The notes below the pieces were generated by a model, which saw only the letters and a list, made by a program, of their open reading frames with translations, was not told where the DNA came from and searched no databases. A stretch of DNA of 64,000 nucleotides from DASSUW01 sp963759375 (GTDB lineage Bacteria; Actinomycetota; Thermoleophilia; Solirubrobacterales; Solirubrobacteraceae), in assembly GCA_963759375.1 (NCBI GenBank), contig CAVWYY010000006.1:620001-684000 (forward strand), read 5' to 3'. The position numbers and the translations under genes were made by a program. Below are positions 34,646 through 43,670 of the stretch, in pieces (positions within the stretch are counted from its first letter, which is position 1; every line of letters begins with the position of its first letter).

Positions 34646-35940
34646 CGGCCACGCTCAACGAGCGCGCGCCGGAGCGCACACGCCGCCGCCCGCGGATCAG
34701 CCACCGCTCGCCGGAAGCGCTGGTGTTCGCCGGCGCGACCGCCGTCGTCTTGGTCCATGCGCTCGACGACGCGTTCTTCCATCGCCAGCCGGGTGTCGGC
34801 CTCGGCCAGCACGCGCTCGCCGCTGTGATCTCGCTGGCGCTCGGACTCGGCGCGATCTACGTCTTCCCCTCGGCGCGTCCGGGACTGCGGTCGGCGATCG
34901 CGCTGCTGTTCGGGGCGCTCGCGACGGTCAACGGCATGCTGCACGTGAAGCACATCGCGGACTCGGGCGCCGCCGCGAGCGACCTCACCGGCGCGCTGGC
35001 CGCCGCGGCGGGCGCAGTGCTCATCGCCCTGGCGATCGCGATCCCGTGGCTGCACCGCGGCGAAGGGGCCGCCGGGCCGCGCCGGCGCTGGGCCTACAGA
35101 GTCCTTGCGGTGCCGGTCGGGCTGCTCGCGTTCTTCTACACCGTCGTGCCGATGAGCATCGCGTTGACAGAGACGCACAAGTACCGCGAGCCGATCGGCT
35201 CCCCGCCCAGCGCCGACTACCGCGAAGTGGGCTTCGAGGCCACCGACGGCGTCGACATCTCCGCCTGGTACCGGCCAACGCAGAACGGCGCAACCATCAT
35301 CGTCGTGCACGGCGGCGGCGGCGACCGCACCGGCGCGGTCGCCCACGCCGAGCTGCTCGTCCGGCACGGCTACGGAGTGCTGCTCCACGACGCGCGCGGG
35401 CGTGGGAAGAGCGAAGGCGTCCAGAACGCCTACGGCTGGGGCTGGCCGAAGGACGTCGGCGGGGCGATCAGCTTCCTGAAGGCGCGCGACGAGGTCGACC
35501 CCGAGCGCATCGGCGCGCTCGGCCTCTCGACCGGCGCCGACATCGTCATCCAGGTCGCCGGCCAGGGCACCGACCTCAAGGCCGTCGTCGCCGACGGGAC
35601 ATACGCCGGCTCGTTCGAGGACGGCCGGCGCATCATGGGCCTCAGCGCGATCACGCCGTTCATGGCGCTCGAGTTCGCGACGGTCGGCGCGACCTCGGGT
35701 ACCACGCCCGGCCCGGTGATCGAGGACATGATGAAGCGCATCACCTCGCCGCTCCTGCTCGTTGCGGCCGGCCCGGACGAGAAGGACGCCGGCGAGGTGT
35801 ACCACCGAGCGGCCGTCGGTCGACCGGTGGACGTCTGGTACCTCCCCGACGTCGGCCACACGGCCGCCATCCGCGAGGCGGGCCCCGATTACGAGCGGCG
35901 CGTCACGGGGTTCTTCGACGCAGCGCTGACCGGGCGCTGA
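34642..35940 (+). CDS. Membrane-anchored alpha/beta hydrolase, copy 2
   Basis: 432 residues. Five N-terminal membrane helices (ALVFAGATAVVLVHALDDAF and others) precede an alpha/beta hydrolase domain. Oxyanion loop VVHGGGGDRTGA, nucleophile Ser in GALGLSTGADIVI, and His in PDVGHTAAIREAG are visible. ATG overlaps the stop of copy 1 by 4 bp. The two hydrolases, the permease and the ATPase form one operon with coupled translation. Confidence 0.85.
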   Translation: MTATLNERAPERTRRRPRISHRSPEALVFAGATAVVLVHALDDAFFHRQPGVGLGQHALAAVISLALGLGAIYVFPSARPGLRSAIALLFGALATVNGMLHVKHIADSGAAASDLTGALAAAAGAVLIALAIAIPWLHRGEGAAGPRRRWAYRVLAVPVGLLAFFYTVVPMSIALTETHKYREPIGSPPSADYREVGFEATDGVDISAWYRPTQNGATIIVVHGGGGDRTGAVAHAELLVRHGYGVLLHDARGRGKSEGVQNAYGWGWPKDVGGAISFLKARDEVDPERIGALGLSTGADIVIQVAGQGTDLKAVVADGTYAGSFEDGRRIMGLSAITPFMALEFATVGATSGTTPGPVIEDMMKRITSPLLLVAAGPDEKDAGEVYHRAAVGRPVDVWYLPDVGHTAAIREAGPDYERRVTGFFDAALTGR

Positions 35941-35991
35941 GCGGTGGCGTTCCGTGCTCCGCCTGCGGGCGGCTACTTCAAGAAATAGGAC

Positions 35992-36018
35992 TGTCACAGG
36001 CGGCACCGCTCCTGCGTC
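35992..36018 (+). promoter_or_regulatory. ECF41-type promoter
   Basis: TGTCACA at 35992-35998, exactly 16 bp, then CGTC at 36015-36018. This equals the published ECF41 consensus (TGTCACA-N16-CGTC). It lies 31 bp before the epimerase start and upstream of the ECF41 sigma gene, so it probably serves autoregulation. Confidence 0.85.
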
Positions 36019-36048
36019 TAACAGGCATAAGAGACGACAGGAGCAGTG

Positions 36049-37014
36049 ATGAAGGTCTTTGTAGCCGGCGCCACAGGCGCCATCGGCAGAGTGCTCGTCC
36101 CGCAGCTCGTGGCGCGCGGTCACGACGTGGTCGGGATGACCAAGAGCGCATCGAAGCAGGACCTGGTGCGCAGCCTGGGAGCCAGCCCCGTCGTGGCTGA
36201 CGCGCTGGACCCCGACGCGGTCGCCCACGCTGTGGCGTCGGCAGAGCCCGAGGTGATCGTGCATCAGCTCACGGCGTTGTCGGGGCCGATGAGCGTCCGT
36301 GAGGCGCGGCACCCCGACCGCTCCTACGCCGCGACGATGACCAACCGCCTGCGCACCGAGGCCACGGACCACCTCCTGGCGGCCGGCCGCGCTGTCGGGG
36401 CGCGGCGCTTCGTGGCGCAGAGCTTCGGGGCGTTCCGCTTCGCCCACACGGGCGGACCGGTGCAGACCGAGGCCGATCCCCTCGATCCCAACGACCCGCC
36501 GGCGCCGCTGCGGACGGTGCAGGCGGGGTACCTCTATCTGGAACGGGCGGTGACGACGATCGAGTGGGGCGAGGGTCTCGCATTGCGCTATGGCGGTTTC
36601 TACGGTCCGGGGACCTCGGTCAGCCTGGCCCCCGATGCCGTGATGGCCGCCCCGATCCGCAAGCGCCGGCTCCCGATCGTCGGCGACGGCGGCGGCGTCA
36701 TGTCGTACATCCACATCCAGGACGCCGCGACGGCCACCGCGGTCGCGGTCGAGCGCGGCCGGGCGGGGGTCTACTACGTCGTCGACGACGACCCCGCGCC
36801 CGTACGGGAGTGGCTCCCGGTGCTGGCGAGCGCGCTGGATGCCAAGCCGCCGAGGCGTGTCCCGCGCTGGCTGGGACGGCTGGCGGCCGGTGAGGCGGCA
36901 ACGGCGATGATGACCGAGACCAGCGGGGCATCCAACGAGAAGGCCAAGCGCGAGCTCGGCTGGACGCCGCGCTATTCGAGCTGGCGGGAGGGGTTCGCGC
37001 ATGGACTCGGCTGA
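36049..37014 (+). CDS. NAD-dependent epimerase/dehydratase
   Basis: Extended short-chain dehydrogenase fold, 321 residues. The NAD motif is VAGATGAIGRVLVPQL near the N-terminus. The active-site Tyr-x3-Lys is replaced by QAGYLYLERAV, with no Lys at the expected place, so catalysis may be altered. AGGAG at 36039-36043 is 5 bp before ATG 36049. The gene is the oxidoreductase/epimerase partner (COE) typical of ECF41 loci and overlaps the sigma gene by 14 bp. Confidence 0.87.
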   Translation: MKVFVAGATGAIGRVLVPQLVARGHDVVGMTKSASKQDLVRSLGASPVVADALDPDAVAHAVASAEPEVIVHQLTALSGPMSVREARHPDRSYAATMTNRLRTEATDHLLAAGRAVGARRFVAQSFGAFRFAHTGGPVQTEADPLDPNDPPAPLRTVQAGYLYLERAVTTIEWGEGLALRYGGFYGPGTSVSLAPDAVMAAPIRKRRLPIVGDGGGVMSYIHIQDAATATAVAVERGRAGVYYVVDDDPAPVREWLPVLASALDAKPPRRVPRWLGRLAAGEAATAMMTETSGASNEKAKRELGWTPRYSSWREGFAHGLG

Positions 37015-37912
37015 GGAGTTCGACGAGCTTCGCCCGTCGGCGTTCGCCATCGCCTACCGGATGCTGGGCAGCGTGAGCGAGGCCGAGGACGTGGTGCAGG
37101 AGGGGTTCCTGCGCCTGCACCGGGCGCGCGAGGGCGGCGAGCGGATCGCGTCGCCGCGCGCGTACCTGTCCACGGTCGTCTCGCGGCTCTCGCTCGACCA
37201 CCTCCGCTCGATGCGGGTGCGCCGTGAGACCTACGTGGGCGAGTGGCTGCCCGAGCCGCTCGTGGCGAGCGCCGACGACGATCCCGCCCGTAAGGCCGAG
37301 ATGGCGGACTCGCTGTCGCTCGCCTTCCTCGTCCTGCTCGAGAGCCTGTCGCCGGAGCAGCGGGCCGCGTTCCTGCTGCGCGAAGTGTTCGACGAGCCCT
37401 ACGACCGGATCGCGGAGATCGTCGGCACGAGCGAGCAGAACGCCCGCCAGCTCGCGGCGCGCGCCCGCCGCCACGTGGATGAGCGACGCCCCCGGTTCGA
37501 GGCCTCGCGCGAGCAGCGCGACGAGCTCGCGACCCGCTTCTTCGCGGCCGCCGAAGAGGGCGATCTCGAAGGGCTGGAGGAGCTGCTGGCCCACGACGTC
37601 GTCTTCCGCGGCGACGGCGGCGGCAAGGCGCCCGCCGCCGCACATGCGATCCACGGCCGCGCCAGGGTGGCGCGCTTGCTGATCGCGGGGCTGCGCGCCC
37701 TCTCCCGCGTCGGCTTCACCACCCGCCGCGAGGAGGTGAACGGCCAACCGGGTGCGCTGTTCTTCGACCGTGAGGGCCGGCTGATCAGCGTGGCGATCCT
37801 CGACATCGCGGAGGGCCAGATCCAGGGCGTGAGCGGGATCGTCAACCCGGACAAGCTGCAGCACCTGGGGCCCGTCGCCGACCTGCGCGCACTCCTGCGT
37901 GACAGGCGCTAG
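37001..37912 (+). CDS. sigJ: ECF41 RNA polymerase sigma factor (SigJ-like)
   Basis: 303 residues: sigma region 2 (FAIAYRMLGSVSEAEDVVQE), region 4 (FDEPYDRIAEIVGTSEQNAR) and a C-terminal SnoaL-like domain that replaces a separate anti-sigma factor. The three motifs used to define ECF41 are all present: WLPEP (linker), DGGGK and NPDKL (C-terminal domain). In characterised members the C-terminal domain tunes activity, and the factor drives its own operon from TGTCACA-N16-CGTC, which is found upstream here. Confidence 0.93.
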   Translation: MDSAEEFDELRPSAFAIAYRMLGSVSEAEDVVQEGFLRLHRAREGGERIASPRAYLSTVVSRLSLDHLRSMRVRRETYVGEWLPEPLVASADDDPARKAEMADSLSLAFLVLLESLSPEQRAAFLLREVFDEPYDRIAEIVGTSEQNARQLAARARRHVDERRPRFEASREQRDELATRFFAAAEEGDLEGLEELLAHDVVFRGDGGGKAPAAAHAIHGRARVARLLIAGLRALSRVGFTTRREEVNGQPGALFFDREGRLISVAILDIAEGQIQGVSGIVNPDKLQHLGPVADLRALLRDRR

Positions 37913-38145
37913 AGCGTCCCTTTCAGGACACGCCGACCGCGTACGTGCCACGTGACGCATGCGCGCACTGAGTCCTCGGTAGCACTGAGTGCAGGAAGGC
38001 ATTGATCACGAGGCTCGGATCCCGGGCACCGTCGCCTTCGCCAGTTCATTCGCGACCTCCGAAGGGCGTGACTTGAGCATCAGCTCGTCGCTGCGCTGCG
38101 TCTCGCGCGGGGCGTGCGAGTGCCCATACCGAAAGGACGCGAAGC

Positions 38146-39132
38146 ATGTCTGACGCAACCGAAGCACCCAAGCGCTCCGGACGCCAACCCGAAGGTCCTG
38201 CCCACGCGCGCAAGGGCTCGCTGATGCAGACGCTCAAGCGCACCGTGACCGAGTTCTCCGAGGACAACCTCACGGACTCGGCAGCCGCGCTGACGTACTA
38301 CGCCGTGCTGTCGATCTTCCCCGCGCTGCTCGCCATGATCTCGATCGTCGGCCTCGTCGGCGACCCGCAGACGATCACCGACACGCTGACCAAGATCGTC
38401 GGCTCGATCGGTCCGGCGTCGGCGGTCGACGCCCTCAAGGGCCCGATCGAAGGCCTGACCAAGAGCAGCGGCACCGCCGGCATCATGCTCATCGTCGGTA
38501 TCGCCGCCGCACTGTGGACGGCCTCGGGATACGTGGGGGCATTCATGCGCGCGTCCAACGTGATCTACGAGGTCGAAGAGGGCCGCTCGTTCATCAAGCT
38601 GCGCCCGCTCCAGATGCTCGTAACGCTCATCCTCGTCGTGCTGCTCGCGCTGGTGCTCGTCGCCATCGTGCTGACCGGCCCGGTCGCCAGCGCCGTCGGC
38701 TCGGCCGTCGGCCTCGGCGGCACCGCCGTCACCGCGTGGAACATCGCCAAGTGGCCCGTCCTGTTCCTCGTCGTCGTGTGCATGTTCGCGATCCTCTACT
38801 TCGCCGCCCCCAACGCACGGCTCGGAGGGCTCAAGGCAATCGTGCCCGGCGCCGCGCTCGCGATCATCGTGTGGCTGATCGCTTCGGCCGCCTTCGCGTT
38901 CTACGTGGCCAACTTCGGCTCCTACAACAAGACCTACGGCACGCTGGGCGGCATCATCAGCTTCCTCGTCTGGCTGTGGATCACCAACGTCGCGATCCTC
39001 CTCGGCGCCGAGGTCAACGCCGAGCGCGAACGCAGCCGCCAGCTCCGCGCCGGCGTGCCCGAGGCCGAACGCGAGATCCAACTGGAAGAGCGCTCATCGC
39101 CGAACGGCAAGAAGCGCTCACGCACCGCCTGA
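38146..39132 (+). CDS. YihY/BrkB-family membrane protein
   Basis: 328 residues with six membrane helices. Landmarks include LTYYAVLSIFPALLAMISIV, ALWTASGYVGAFMRASNVIY and FYVANFGSYNKTYGTLGG with WLWITNVAILLGAEVNAER, all typical of the family once misnamed ribonuclease BN. The cellular role is not established; stress or envelope links have been proposed. A hydrophilic N-terminal segment and a basic C-terminus lie in the cytoplasm. A small gene follows at 39154. Confidence 0.9.
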   Translation: MSDATEAPKRSGRQPEGPAHARKGSLMQTLKRTVTEFSEDNLTDSAAALTYYAVLSIFPALLAMISIVGLVGDPQTITDTLTKIVGSIGPASAVDALKGPIEGLTKSSGTAGIMLIVGIAAALWTASGYVGAFMRASNVIYEVEEGRSFIKLRPLQMLVTLILVVLLALVLVAIVLTGPVASAVGSAVGLGGTAVTAWNIAKWPVLFLVVVCMFAILYFAAPNARLGGLKAIVPGAALAIIVWLIASAAFAFYVANFGSYNKTYGTLGGIISFLVWLWITNVAILLGAEVNAERERSRQLRAGVPEAEREIQLEERSSPNGKKRSRTA

Positions 39133-39153
39133 CACCAAACGAAAGGACCCACC

Positions 39154-39342
39154 ATGGAGATCCCCAAGGACCAGATCCTCGAGCTGATCAAGCAGCACGG
39201 CAAGTCCGACCAGGTCGGCCAGGCCGAGCAGGAGCTGCCCGACCAGGTCGACCCCGAGCGCGACTCCGGACTGCTCGAGAAGTTCGGCATCAAGCCGCAG
39301 GACGTGCTGTCCAAGCTCGGCGGGAGCATTCCCGGCCTCTAG
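39154..39342 (+). CDS. Small acidic hypothetical protein, 62 aa
   Basis: Helical, highly charged protein (MEIPKDQILELIKQHGKSDQ, then SGLLEKFGIKPQDVLSKLGG). I recall similar small unnamed proteins in actinobacteria. AAAGGA lies 8-9 bp before the ATG, and it is only 21 bp downstream of the BrkB-family gene, so cotranscription is likely. Function unknown. Confidence 0.75.
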   Translation: MEIPKDQILELIKQHGKSDQVGQAEQELPDQVDPERDSGLLEKFGIKPQDVLSKLGGSIPGL

Positions 39343-39352
39343 GCAGCATCGA

Positions 39353-40546
39353 TCACTCGGCGTCTGGCAGGAGCGCCTGGGGGCGCGCAACGGCTGGTCC
39401 GTGCGCGCCCCCCGCGCGACGCACGAGCGTGAGTGCCGCCGCCGCGAACGCGAGGACGACCGGCACGACCAAGAGCGCCGCTGTCAATGACGTCGTGTCC
39501 GCCAGCGTCCCGACGGTGAGGGGCGCGAGCAGTACCGCGAACGACGTCACGATCACTGCCCGTCCGCTCGCCAGCACCGCCTGCGCCGGCGCGAGCGCGA
39601 CGGTCACGGATATCCCCATCGGGAACAGGTTGCCGAGCCCGAGGCCCAGCAGCGCCAGGCCGACCAGCGCCTGTACGGGCGCCGTCGACGGCCACAGGAT
39701 CGCGAAGCCCGCCACGGTCACGACGAGCGCGACCGTGAGCAGCCGCGCCGGATCGTGCCGGCGCGCCAGGCGGCTGCCGAGCGTGCGCCCGACCACCACG
39801 CCGCCGAAGTAGCCGGCCATCAGCGCGACCGCAGTGTCCGTCGACACGTCGGCTGCGTCCTCGACGAAGGTCGCGCCCCAGGCCGTGATGCACCATTCGG
39901 CCGCGGTCATGCAGAAGAGCATCGCGGCCGCGATCCAGAACACGCCGGGGAGGCGGCCCTGCGCCACGTGCGACGGCGATGGCGCGTCGATCGCCACACG
40001 GCGGTTGCTCCACCACGCGAGAACGGGGATGGCCAGCGACGCCAGCAGCGCCACCCGCCAGCCCGCGTGCAGCGCCGCCGTCAGCGATAGCACGCCGATC
40101 AGCACGACGTAGGCGATGCTGGCCGCGACGTTCGCCTCGGCCAGCGCGACCGCGCGCCGCTCGCCGTGGCGGTCGGCGAGCGCGGCTTGGATCGTCACGA
40201 GCAGCAGCCCGCCGCCGACGCCCATGACCAGTACCGAGGCGACCGTCACCTCAGCGATGCGTCCCGCCGTCAACCCGATCGCCCCGGCGCCCATCAGGGC
40301 GGCTGCCGACCAGAGCAGCGCGCGCCGGCCGAGCCCGCGCTCGAGCCGAGCTGACATGACGCCCGCGACCATGCTCCCGGCCGCAAACGCCGCGACGTGC
40401 AGCCCGCCCGTCGAGTAGCTCATGTGGAGCTCGTCGCGCAGATGCGCGATGACGAGTCCCGGTGCCGCCTGCAAAAAGGCAAACCAGGCAAGCATCACGT
40501 ACGCGATCCACGTGAGTCGATCGCGACGGAACTCATCCGGCGGCAT
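39353..40546 (-). CDS. MFS transporter
   Basis: 397 residues with twelve membrane helices, starting MPPDEFRRDRLTWIAYVM. The signature between helices 2 and 3 is SARLERGLGRRALLWSAA. Family resemblance is to sugar or drug efflux transporters; the substrate is not identifiable. The C-terminus ends with a short Arg-, Pro- and Ala-rich tail. Convergent with the small gene at 39154 and divergent from the metallopeptidase. Confidence 0.87.
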   Translation of the reverse strand: MPPDEFRRDRLTWIAYVMLAWFAFLQAAPGLVIAHLRDELHMSYSTGGLHVAAFAAGSMVAGVMSARLERGLGRRALLWSAAALMGAGAIGLTAGRIAEVTVASVLVMGVGGGLLLVTIQAALADRHGERRAVALAEANVAASIAYVVLIGVLSLTAALHAGWRVALLASLAIPVLAWWSNRRVAIDAPSPSHVAQGRLPGVFWIAAAMLFCMTAAEWCITAWGATFVEDAADVSTDTAVALMAGYFGGVVVGRTLGSRLARRHDPARLLTVALVVTVAGFAILWPSTAPVQALVGLALLGLGLGNLFPMGISVTVALAPAQAVLASGRAVIVTSFAVLLAPLTVGTLADTTSLTAALLVVPVVLAFAAAALTLVRRAGGAHGPAVARPQALLPDAE

Positions 40547-40621
40547 AGACGAACCCTGCCCGATGTCACGACGTTCGACCCGCCGCGTTCACTGACTGCG
40601 CCGTCTGGGAACGCTCGCCCC

Positions 40622-41464
40622 ATGCGGTTCCGATCCCGCGCGCGACTCGACACAGGACAGGTGCAGGACCAACGCGGCCGGCGCGGGCTGGCCGTCGGCG
40701 GCGGCGCCGGCACGCTCGTGATCGTCGTCGTGCTGGCCCTGCTCGGCGTGAACGTGCCCGGCGGAAGCGACCCGTTCGCGCTCGGCAGCGGATCCTCCGG
40801 CGATCTCTCCGCGAACTGCCGGACCGGAGAGGACGCCAACCAGCGCGAGGACTGCCGCATCGTCGGCGTGGTCAACTCCGTGCAGGAGTACTGGAGTGGG
40901 CAGGTCCAGGACTACCGCGAGGCCCCGACACGCTTCTTCACGGCCCAGACGGTCACCGGCTGCGGCGGGGCCAGCTCCGCCGTCGGGCCGTTCTACTGCC
41001 CGAACGACACGACGGTCTACATCGACCTCGAGTTCTACGACCAGCTCCGGTCGCAGTTCGGCGCGCGCGGCGGGCCGTTCGCCGAGGCCTACGTGATCGC
41101 CCACGAGTACGGCCATCACGTCCAGCACCTCCTCGGCACCGATGAGCGGGTGGGCGGTGACCGCCAGGGCGAGCGATCCGGCTCGGTGCGGCTCGAACTA
41201 CAGGCGGACTGCTACGCCGGCGTCTGGACCGCACACGCGGTCGAGACCGAGTACATCGAGCAGCTCACCGCGCAGGACATCGCCGACGGTCTGGACGCCG
41301 CAGCGGCCGTCGGCGACGACAGGATCCAGCAACGCGCGACCGGCCGGATCGACCGCGAGAGCTGGACGCACGGCTCCGCCGCCGCCCGCCAGAAATGGTT
41401 CGACACGGGCTATCGGACCGGAGACGCACGGCGCTGCGACACCTTCGCGGCCGGCGCGCTCTGA
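40622..41464 (+). CDS. Neutral zinc metallopeptidase, YpfJ-like
   Basis: 280 residues, one N-terminal membrane helix (LAVGGGAGTLVIVVVLALLG) and an extracytoplasmic peptidase domain. The zinc motif is VIAHEYGHHVQHLLG (HExxH type), with the third ligand Glu expected in LELQADCYAGVW. Two early Cys and FYCPNDTTVYIDLEFYDQL match the YpfJ family. The natural substrate is unknown. ATG 40622 is preferred because it begins just before the membrane helix. Confidence 0.9.
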   Translation: MRFRSRARLDTGQVQDQRGRRGLAVGGGAGTLVIVVVLALLGVNVPGGSDPFALGSGSSGDLSANCRTGEDANQREDCRIVGVVNSVQEYWSGQVQDYREAPTRFFTAQTVTGCGGASSAVGPFYCPNDTTVYIDLEFYDQLRSQFGARGGPFAEAYVIAHEYGHHVQHLLGTDERVGGDRQGERSGSVRLELQADCYAGVWTAHAVETEYIEQLTAQDIADGLDAAAAVGDDRIQQRATGRIDRESWTHGSAAARQKWFDTGYRTGDARRCDTFAAGAL

Positions 41465-41735
41465 CGCGACTCGTCGTCACGGGTTCAGGCTTTCGAGGCT
41501 GCGCGTCGTCCCACCTCCGCCGTCTCGCCCCGCAGCGACGTGTCGAAGCCACAGACGATCCCCGCACCGGTCTCGCAGCTCCCCCGCGTGGCGGTCACCG
41601 AGCGCACAGTGACGCCAGGGGCACCCCGGGGCCCGGACGGGCCACCCCAGGGACGTGACCAGTGGGTGTACTGGCGCCACTACTCGCGCGAAGCGCGACC
41701 GTGCGGTGGACAGCGACCCATGGAGGTCACGACCG

Positions 41736-43670
41736 ATGGCCAGCACGGACGTGAACACCGGACGCGCGCGGCGGCTTCTCGTCGTCGCTCTCGCCGCGGC
41801 GTGTTGTGCGCCTGGGACCGCATTCGCCGGAGGTGACGAGCCCGCCGAAGGCGACCGGCCGAACAAGCCGCCCGGGCCCTGGTCGACCGACAGAGGGAGC
41901 GGGAATCCGGACCGACCGGCGAGGACGCGCCGGTGCAAAGGAGCTGCAGGAGCCCAGGTGTCGCGCGTTCGCATCCTCGGAGTCTTCGTCCGCGGGGAGC
42001 GGTGCCGCCGGGCTGTCCGCCTCGTCCAGGCTTACCAGCGGTGCCGGCCCGGCACCGGCCGGCGGCCGTGCTTCCGCGTCCGCAGGCGCTGTATCCAACG
42101 CGCCTTCCTCGGTGGCTGTCGACGCTCCGAGCGCTTCTATTACCGGTCGGTCGGCCCGTACCGATGCGTCGAGCGCCGCAAGTATCGGATTCGCTCGGCC
42201 TACGTCGCTGATGTCGTGTGCTCGCACGACGAACGGCGGTTCGAGCACAGCTACACGCTCTTCACGTCAGGCCGGATCGAGGTGGGGACCGAACGGGAGT
42301 TGCGAGCGGCGTGGGCGAATCCGCGGATGCGCCTCATCAGCGTGACGCGGGACATCGTCCTGCACGCCTGCGTGACCGGCGACCCCATGCGCGAGTCGTC
42401 GGGCCCCGTGGTCGTCGACGGCCGCGGTCACACGCTGCGCCAGGGCTGCTTCGAGAAGCGCCTGCTGCGGCAGGACGGCACGGGCTACGTCGAGCTTCGC
42501 AACATCACGCTCACACGCGGCGGCAGTGACGGCCCAGGCGGCGCCGTGACAACGCGCGGCGAGATCACCGTCATCGACTCGAAGGTTCAGCAGAACCTCG
42601 CCGAGGAGCCCGGCGGCGGCATCATGTCGCAACGTCGCGCGACGATCATCCGCTCGATCATCACCGGCAACCTCGCCAATGACGACGGCGGCGGCGTCTA
42701 TGCGCGGCGTGGCGGCATCCAGGTCTACGACTCGATCCTGAGCGCCAACCTCGTCGACGGCTCCGGCGGCGCGCTCGGCTCGACCGGCGACATCCTCGTC
42801 GTCCGCTCGCACCTCGACGGCAACACGACCGACGGGGACGGCGGCGCCATCTACACCGACGAGGACGGCGACGTCACGGTCATCGACTCCACCGTGAGCG
42901 GCAGCGACGCCGACGGCCCGGGAGGCGCGATCTTCACGCTCGACGGCGACGTCACGATCATCAACTCAACGCTCAGCGGCAACCGCGCGGACGATCGCGG
43001 CGGAGCCGTGTCCGGCGAAGCGTCGGTGATCGTCCTCAACTCCACGATCTCGCGCAACCTGGCCATCGCGCACGTGGGCGGAGGGCTGTGGTCGCGCGGC
43101 CCGATGTACGTCGGAAACTCGACGATCAGCAACAACTACGCGGAGGGCAAGGGCGGTGGCCTGCACGCCGGCAGCGTGCTCACGCTCGTCAACTCGACGG
43201 TCGCCGACAACGTCGCGTCCGTTGCCGCGAACATCGGCGTCGGCGAGCGCCTGGAGGCGTTCGGCTCCGTGATCGGGCCCGCCAAGACCACCATCAACGG
43301 CGGCGAGGCGCAGCCGACGGAGACGAACTGCGACGTGCCGCTCGGCAGGTCGCTCGGGTTCAACGTGGTGACCGACGCGTCGTGCCGGCTCGCTGGGCCG
43401 GGAGACCTCGTCGGCCGACCGTCGCTGTTGGGGCCGCTCCGCGGGAACGGCGGCAGCCACGAGACGCAGATGCCGATGAGCCTCAGCCCGGTGTTCAACC
43501 GGATCCCGGCCGCTCGCTGCCTGGCCGCGCCGCTACCCGAAGTTCACGAGGGCGACCAACACATCGCCGCGCAGGTTCCGGATCTTCGAGTCCTGATGCG
43601 TATTGATCAACGAGGCGTCACGCGCGCGCAGCACGGAACCTGTGACGCCGGGGCCGTGGAGGTGCCGTGA
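41736..43670 (+). CDS. Secreted right-handed beta-helix repeat protein
   Basis: 644 residues with a signal peptide (LLVVALAAACCAPGTAFA), a basic Cys-rich region (about 40-160) and about 14 parallel beta-helix coils (about 230-540). The coils show STISNN-, STLSGN- and GGAI-type repeats, like choice-of-anchor Q or polymorphic outer-surface proteins. Such proteins are usually surface adhesins or polysaccharide-binding proteins. GGAGG lies about 10 bp before the ATG. It overlaps the start of the next secreted gene. Confidence 0.82.
   Translation: MASTDVNTGRARRLLVVALAAACCAPGTAFAGGDEPAEGDRPNKPPGPWSTDRGSGNPDRPARTRRCKGAAGAQVSRVRILGVFVRGERCRRAVRLVQAYQRCRPGTGRRPCFRVRRRCIQRAFLGGCRRSERFYYRSVGPYRCVERRKYRIRSAYVADVVCSHDERRFEHSYTLFTSGRIEVGTERELRAAWANPRMRLISVTRDIVLHACVTGDPMRESSGPVVVDGRGHTLRQGCFEKRLLRQDGTGYVELRNITLTRGGSDGPGGAVTTRGEITVIDSKVQQNLAEEPGGGIMSQRRATIIRSIITGNLANDDGGGVYARRGGIQVYDSILSANLVDGSGGALGSTGDILVVRSHLDGNTTDGDGGAIYTDEDGDVTVIDSTVSGSDADGPGGAIFTLDGDVTIINSTLSGNRADDRGGAVSGEASVIVLNSTISRNLAIAHVGGGLWSRGPMYVGNSTISNNYAEGKGGGLHAGSVLTLVNSTVADNVASVAANIGVGERLEAFGSVIGPAKTTINGGEAQPTETNCDVPLGRSLGFNVVTDASCRLAGPGDLVGRPSLLGPLRGNGGSHETQMPMSLSPVFNRIPAARCLAAPLPEVHEGDQHIAAQVPDLRVLMRIDQRGVTRAQHGTCDAGAVEVP

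Noticed and set aside
34588..37050. 820-codon open frame on the minus strand
   Set aside because: It runs antisense to two hydrolases and the epimerase, whose motifs are clear on the plus strand. High GC leaves few stops, so long shadow frames are expected.
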